Of a DNA stretch of 64,000 nt, positions 58,576 through 64,000 are shown piece by piece. The translations under genes and the position numbers were made by a program. Each line of letters begins with the position of its first letter. Position 1 is the stretch's first letter. Source of the DNA: Rhabditophanes sp. KR3021 (lineage: Eukaryota > Nematoda > Chromadorea > Rhabditida > Alloionematidae); contig CAUJLY010000001.1 of assembly GCA_963281155.1 (NCBI GenBank), positions 5,828,001 to 5,892,000 of the forward strand, given 5' to 3'. Below the pieces are notes generated by a model. It worked only from the letters and a program-made list of their open reading frames with translations, made no database searches and was not told the DNA's origin.

Positions 58576-59992
58576 TTTTATCTTTTAACTGTTATAAACA
58601 AATCATTTCGTTACTGTCATAATTACTACTCCCCAGTATATAATCTTTACATAAATTTTGCACAAATTATCCATTTTTTTATCAAAATTTGTTTTTTAAT
58701 AAATGACTCTTTGCTGTTCATAGTTGATTTTATAATCTTCTTTAATCACATCCGTTCAATGTCTCCTCTAATACATTTGTTTCCGTGTATTGTAGCAACC
58801 AAACGGTACTGCATAACTTACTATAATCGGAGAGGAATGTGGTTATAGTTTCCAATAAGCTGAGCCAATTTAATATTGAATGTGAAAATTGGCAATCCAA
58901 TCAACTTGTCTGAAATGTTGTTCATTAAATTGGGTTCCTGATAAATTTTAACATGAAACTATATTACAGTAAGGTTTGTTTATCTTCGAAATTTATTGTT
59001 GTCATCATAGATGTAATTTAATTAATCATATACAAGTTAATCATACATATAAATAACACTAGTAAGAGAAACCTTTACCATATTAAAATATGCTGTTTAG
59101 TACATTTTTTAGAATACTAAGATGGTTTAATAAATTTTGAGATTATTAAAGTCTAAATTAACTTCGTTTTAAATTCGTACCCTGATTGATTCCAAAAATT
59201 GGCATAAAAAAGTGCTAGTCCCTTTAAGTTACATTTGTTAACTATAACATGACTTCCTAATAATTCAAAAGTCAAACTTCAATTTGTATAAATAAAATAG
59301 ATTAATGGAGAGACAAAGTAAATGGATACATTAAGTGAGGCTTTTAAAAAATAAGATATCTATAAATTACATTTTAGCCTAAATAGACAATTCCATAATT
59401 TTGGCTAAATTACAAATTTGTTTTTATGATACTATTGTTTACACTTTGTTTATTGCAATTGCCGATATATTATTTGATTAAACAAACCGTAATAAAAGTT
59501 CCTTCTCAATTTATGTAGTTTGATGCATGTGTAAGGATAATAAAGTTTAAATAAACTTAATTTAATTTTATTACAATTAATGTAAATAAGCATAAATGTT
59601 GATGGTTCGAATGTAAATATTGCTAAACATTTTAGATGACTTAATTTTAAATGGAGTTTCAGCTGAACCAAACTTAAATGTGCTCTTATTTACTGTGCTT
59701 GTTTCGTTCTCAAATACACTATTTTTATTTGTTAATTTGATAGATTTAACTAACTAAATTAAATGATTAGGTAAGCACTCATTAATGAAATAATTTATTA
59801 AAAAATAGTGTACGTGTCAAGATTTAAACGATTGAGTATATTAATAAATTATATGTGTATGTACAAATTAAAAACCAAAGAAAGTCAGTTTTGTTATTTA
59901 AAAATTCTTTAGTTGGACACGTATCTAAATGTGATTCTGTTTGTGATTGATGTTTTAATTAAATAGAAGTATATGTGTTTGTATGCACTTGA
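58576..59992. other. Convergent 3' flanks of the CUB gene and the receptor
   Basis: About 1.4 kb, AT-rich; the minus-strand frame at 59450-59671 lacks coding character. No gene seen. Confidence 0.4.
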
Positions 59993-61292
59993 TTAATTGG
60001 AGCATGATGTTGAATCTTTTTTCCACTTGATTAAGCTTGTTCTTTGTTGGTGTTGCTGGTAACTGATACTTGCTTGACTTGATGAGCGAAATTCAAAATC
60101 CTTGTAATTGGATGATGTGTTAGCAAGTCTGCTTTTAATTGTAAAGATATGGCGTCGAATGACTGAACTGAAGCATAAGTAGAGGACAGGATTGACAAAG
60201 GAGTTGGTAGCAAATATTACCATCACAGCCCAAGAAATCCACTTTCCACTTGAATTTGAACAAATTGAAATGCCTATTTGGCCGACAACAAAGAGGAGCG
60301 TGTTAATTATACAGGGAATCAAAAGTCTCGTCTCAATGGATAATTGCCTTTGAATAATTAATGTAGACGTGTTGGAATTTGAACTTCCACGAAATTTGTA
60401 ATTAACAGTATCTAATTGTTTGCGTTGCCTTGCCAATAAAACATATAAAGCGATTCCATAAAATGGAAAAGGCACAATCATTGATGACCAATTAAAAATC
60501 ATGTAATAAAGTGCGGTTCCATTGTCGGAATATTTTTGCCAATCAGCAGTCAACCCAAATTTTGTTGGGTCGTAGTATAAAAATTCAAACCATGGCATTT
60601 GATGCTCGATGATACTTTGTAGTAACCCCAAAATCCATGCCGAGGAACAAATTAAAATGCATTTATTAAAGGAAAGGGTTCGGAACCAATTCGGAAATTG
60701 GACTGCTGCCAATCTTGACCAAGCAACGATAGCGTAATGATAAACCTAAGAAAGGACATTATTTGATAAGAAGATAGTCTACATACCATAGCCCACCAAG
60801 TAAAGTCTAGGTAAATATGAAAATGCCATCGAAACCGAGACGGTATTATTTCATTTTGAGTCAAAATAACAACTCCCGGAAATATTCCAAACTAAAACAT
60901 TTGTTTAATTATGTAAAATGGTATATATTTACCTGCAGTAGCAAAAGAATGTCCGTAAAGGCTTGTGATAATAAAAATCTGAATCCAACGATTTCTTTAC
61001 ACATCCTTGCCATAGTGATACAAACAACTGTATATAAAGCAATTCCCAATATACCAAAAATAATCAAAAAAAGACCTGCAAATATATCATCACTATTCAA
61101 ACCACCATTTGTCTGGTTTTGAGTCTGTAGCAAATCAAAATGCTCGCTTTCTTTAAAATATCCTTTATCGGTGTCTTCATAACTTTCAGGTTCCGGAAAA
61201 TTAGTTGAAATAGGTGGTAAGAATAACTTTTCTGATAGATGATGTTGATTTGCAGAAAAATGACGAAGTGGATGATTTTGAATGTGACTCAT
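59993..61292 (-). CDS. Seven-helix G-protein-coupled receptor, rhodopsin-like
   Basis: Exons 60933-61292, 60787-60891 and 59993-60745 (phase 0) give about 405 residues. A 70-residue extracellular N-terminus with an NQT glycosylation site precedes helix 1 (IFAGLFLIIFGILGIALYTV). Helix 2 carries FRFLLSQAFTDILLLLQ and helix 3 ends in YAIVAWSRLAAVQFP, where SRL stands in for the DRY motif. Further helices include LICSSAWILGLLQSI, NWSSMIVPFPFYGIALYVLL and LLIPCIINTLLFVVGQIGI. Helix 7 has the NPxxY-type motif NPVLYLCF. The tail is Ser/Gln-rich with likely phosphorylation sites. The layout suits nematode srx/srw-like or orphan peptide receptors, but the ligand class cannot be read. Confidence 0.82.
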
Positions 61293-64000
61293 GGTTATAC
61301 ACTAACGTAAAATGATAGACTCAAATTCATGAATCTTGTCCAAATATGTATCTAAATATAGATTAGATAAATTCTATAAGAAGTGTCAAAGATTATTTAT
61401 TTAGTACATTATAAGTCGTTTAAATGTTGTTTGATAAGGAATGTATGTTTCTTATTATATTAATATATTATAATGTTGCGTGCGTCAATAAAAATGCATA
61501 TAAATAGGGTAATTACCATGTCTATTAAGACAATGGACTGTACCATCATTATTTTAATATGAACAGTACTTTGCCACTTCATTAATCTATATGTATCGGA
61601 GGAGAAGGAACTTATTACAGTTATTGAAATGACTGCTTTTGTGAAATCTGCATGTTATCACATTTCAAGGATAAAATAAAAGCATGTTGTACTTTTTAAA
61701 AAAAGAACTAAAATTTAAACTTATTATTCCATGGTAAGCCATGCGATATTCCCAATATAAGTTAATGTCTAAGTTAATGAATATGTTTATACTTAAGTAA
61801 ATATTTAAGTTGTTGTTTTTAAAAGCATACGATTACGTAAGTTTCTGGAAGATTATCAATTTTGAGAATAGACGTCTGCTCAGTTCATAATATTTTCATC
61901 AACTAAAATTATTAATAAAGTAAATAGTGGGGAGTCATAGGCAAATAATAATTTTGATGATGTATTGTAATATCTGCGACCCCTTATACACGTCCAAATA
62001 GCCCCCTTAATTTAACATTTTTTAATTAAGCCTTGATATTTGGCAAAAGATGGGGTAGAATTTAAATGGCAAAATTGATGATGGCACTCATATGGAAACA
62101 AATGCTTGGAGGCGGATTTTTTGTTTTGTTTGATGAATTTTCTTAAGATACGCATAAAATATTTATTAGACTTTGAATTGTGGAACAAATTAATTGTTCA
62201 TCCCTTCCTTTTTTAGAAACGAGGTGTCAATGGAGAGAATATATATTAATGAAATGTAATGAGCCAAGACACACTTTTATTCCGGAACTAGAACTTTATT
62301 TTGTTGTAATTTTAAAAGTGTAATAAAAAAGGAGAAATAAAGAAAGACAATAAACACCAGTTTATTACAAAATAAATTATTCGTAAGCTGCGAGTAATAG
62401 CAAGTTGTCAAAATCAAATCATTAAACTGTCAAATAAATGAAATAGTGACAGTTGTGGAAAAGCTAACAAAGGGAGGTGAAATTGATCAATCTTTAAGGT
62501 GACATTATTGACCTTATTCATGCATTTACATACAGGTACTTTGCAATAGATGCTTTAAAACTGTTCGTAAATGTTGGAGAATGTTTGTGAGGAGATCAGA
62601 GAAAATGAATGGATATTTTTGAAAAATATGTACTCAAAAAAGTTTGTGAAGGTTATTGTAACGAAAAATAATTTGCTGTTAAGATTAGTTTAAAACTGAA
62701 AACACAAGATTTGAGACATTTGAGGATAATGAAAAATATTGTACCAAAAGTACCCAAAAAAGGTTACTTACTATTAGTGTAACAAGATCTAAAGTCAGAA
62801 AAGGTTATAAAATTACGTCTCTAAACTGAAATAAAATGTATACATATATCCTAAAAAAGATACACAGCTAAAAGTGAAGGGTGTATGTTTTGTGGGAATA
62901 AAATTAGATCTGAATGAGATGTATCAGATATCATTGTACCATTCTTATAATAAAATTCAATCGTCTACAATAGATTGCGCCTAAAGAAGAAACTTTTTGC
63001 AAGTCAGCGTTTCAGGTTCTTTATGACAAAAGTGACAGAGGAGAGAGTGTTACCAGGGAGACTGATAAAATGAATAGGTTGGTGAAAATATGATATTTAA
63101 AAATTAAAAGAGATATTCAAGACGTTTAGAATGTAGATGCGTGTAATGTGTGGTTTCTAGGATTATTTTTCATTGAATGAGTGGCTTGAGTTCCGGGATA
63201 CAATTCGATTGTCGAGAAGAATCTTACGGTTTTATATTAATGCTAGTATTATTGTGGCTGAGTAATTGTCTCAATGATAGACCACTATTCTTTGTTTGAA
63301 AATATTGCCCTATACTTATCACACAATAAAATATACCATAAAAAGTTTGCAAGCTGGCATATAATTTTTGCAGAATGATAAATGTTAACCTTAATAGATG
63401 CCTTCTTATGAACTCATACTCTGTCCGTTGCCAAATCTCTCTTAAGTTGCTATCCAGAAAATGTAGCCAAAGGCGAATTTGTCAGAAGATGTTGCTAATA
63501 TGATTATTAAGTACATTAAAATATTTGACCAAATTTGGGTAGAGCATAGTGGTGCTTTAAAAATGCCTGAAGGTATGTATGGTCGATCTTTTTTAAACGT
63601 ATTCGTAATACAAAATTTGTTTCGAGTAAACAAAGATTAATGGAATAGTTTAAAAAAATGAAAATGATAAGCAAATAAGTAGTTGTGACCAAAAGGAGTT
63701 ACTATCGCAATTACAAGCATTCTTTATTTAAAAGAAGTTTTTAATGCAACAATTGGAAGATTAAATGTAGCGGAAAATGGGTTAGAAGATTAAAAATTGT
63801 TGAAGTTAGTAAAAAAGTCTATAGGAAACTGCATATAAATGCATAGATTATTGAACAATTGAAATGAATATCAAAGGATTGAGTGGCAAATTACTGTTTT
63901 CTAAATTGCAAGGTGTAAAAATATCACATTTGAACATTTGTTAATCAGTAAGACCATCTTGATGTGTTTATTCAATATATTATGATCACTCCATTTATAT
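61293..64000. other. Non-coding right end
   Basis: 2.7 kb upstream of the receptor gene, AT-rich; the small frame at 63442-63633 looks like noise. The first part should hold the receptor promoter. No RNA gene, transposon end or long repeat was recognised. Confidence 0.4.

Noticed and set aside
62560..62900. Loosely repeated GTAC(T/C)CAAAAAA...GTAAC words
   Set aside because: Spacing and sequence vary too much to call a repeat array, and no CRISPR-like regularity exists.

Overview
The window is an AT-rich stretch of a small metazoan nuclear genome. Every protein gene is eukaryotic, introns are mostly 35-60 bases with TTTNAG-type acceptors, and genes are close together. The gene set points to a nematode: a stand-alone glutamyl-tRNA synthetase (in Caenorhabditis GluRS and ProRS are also separate), a ZYG-1/PLK4-type kinase, SAS-6, and F-box-like relics. 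The few short introns and AT bias would suit a clade IV (strongyloidid-like) worm, but that is inference. Exons were joined by hand from reading frame and GT..AG signals, so boundaries may be off by a base or two.

Left part (1-19100): GluRS with five N-terminal WHEP domains (-), degraded F-box-like sequence (-), a FERM-like protein (+), a serpin (-), an equilibrative nucleoside transporter (-), a possible 35-residue secreted peptide (-), a six-exon secreted Cys-rich protein with a GPI-like tail (+), and a FAM43-type PTB protein (-). About 9 kb without recognisable genes follows (19098-28046).

Middle (28047-44975): a Van Gogh/Vang planar-polarity protein (-) with a GC-AG intron and an unrelated degraded coding sequence in its last intron; ZNHIT1, the HIT-finger subunit of SWR1/SRCAP (-, six tiny-to-medium exons); a UBX/UAS p97 adaptor (+); INCENP (+). 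A Pol III cluster follows (U6 snRNA, tRNA-Gly, tRNA-Glu, tRNA-Pro, all -, then a degenerate tRNA-Asp next to the endonuclease-type tail of a non-LTR retrotransposon). UFD1 (+) and Tudor-SN/SND1 (+) complete this part.

Right part (45000-64000): a broken F-box-like locus (-), ZYG-1/PLK4 (-), a four-helix membrane protein (+), a galectin (-), SAS-6 (+), CDK8 (-), an unrecognised four-exon gene (-), a secreted two-CUB protein (+), a seven-helix receptor (-), and 2.7 kb of non-coding sequence.

Functional groupings: INCENP, PLK4/ZYG-1 and SAS-6 all act in cell division or centriole duplication and lie within 16.5 kb. UFD1 and a UBXN7-like protein are both p97/CDC48 cofactors, 4.4 kb apart. No CRISPR array, prokaryotic operon or intact transposon was seen.
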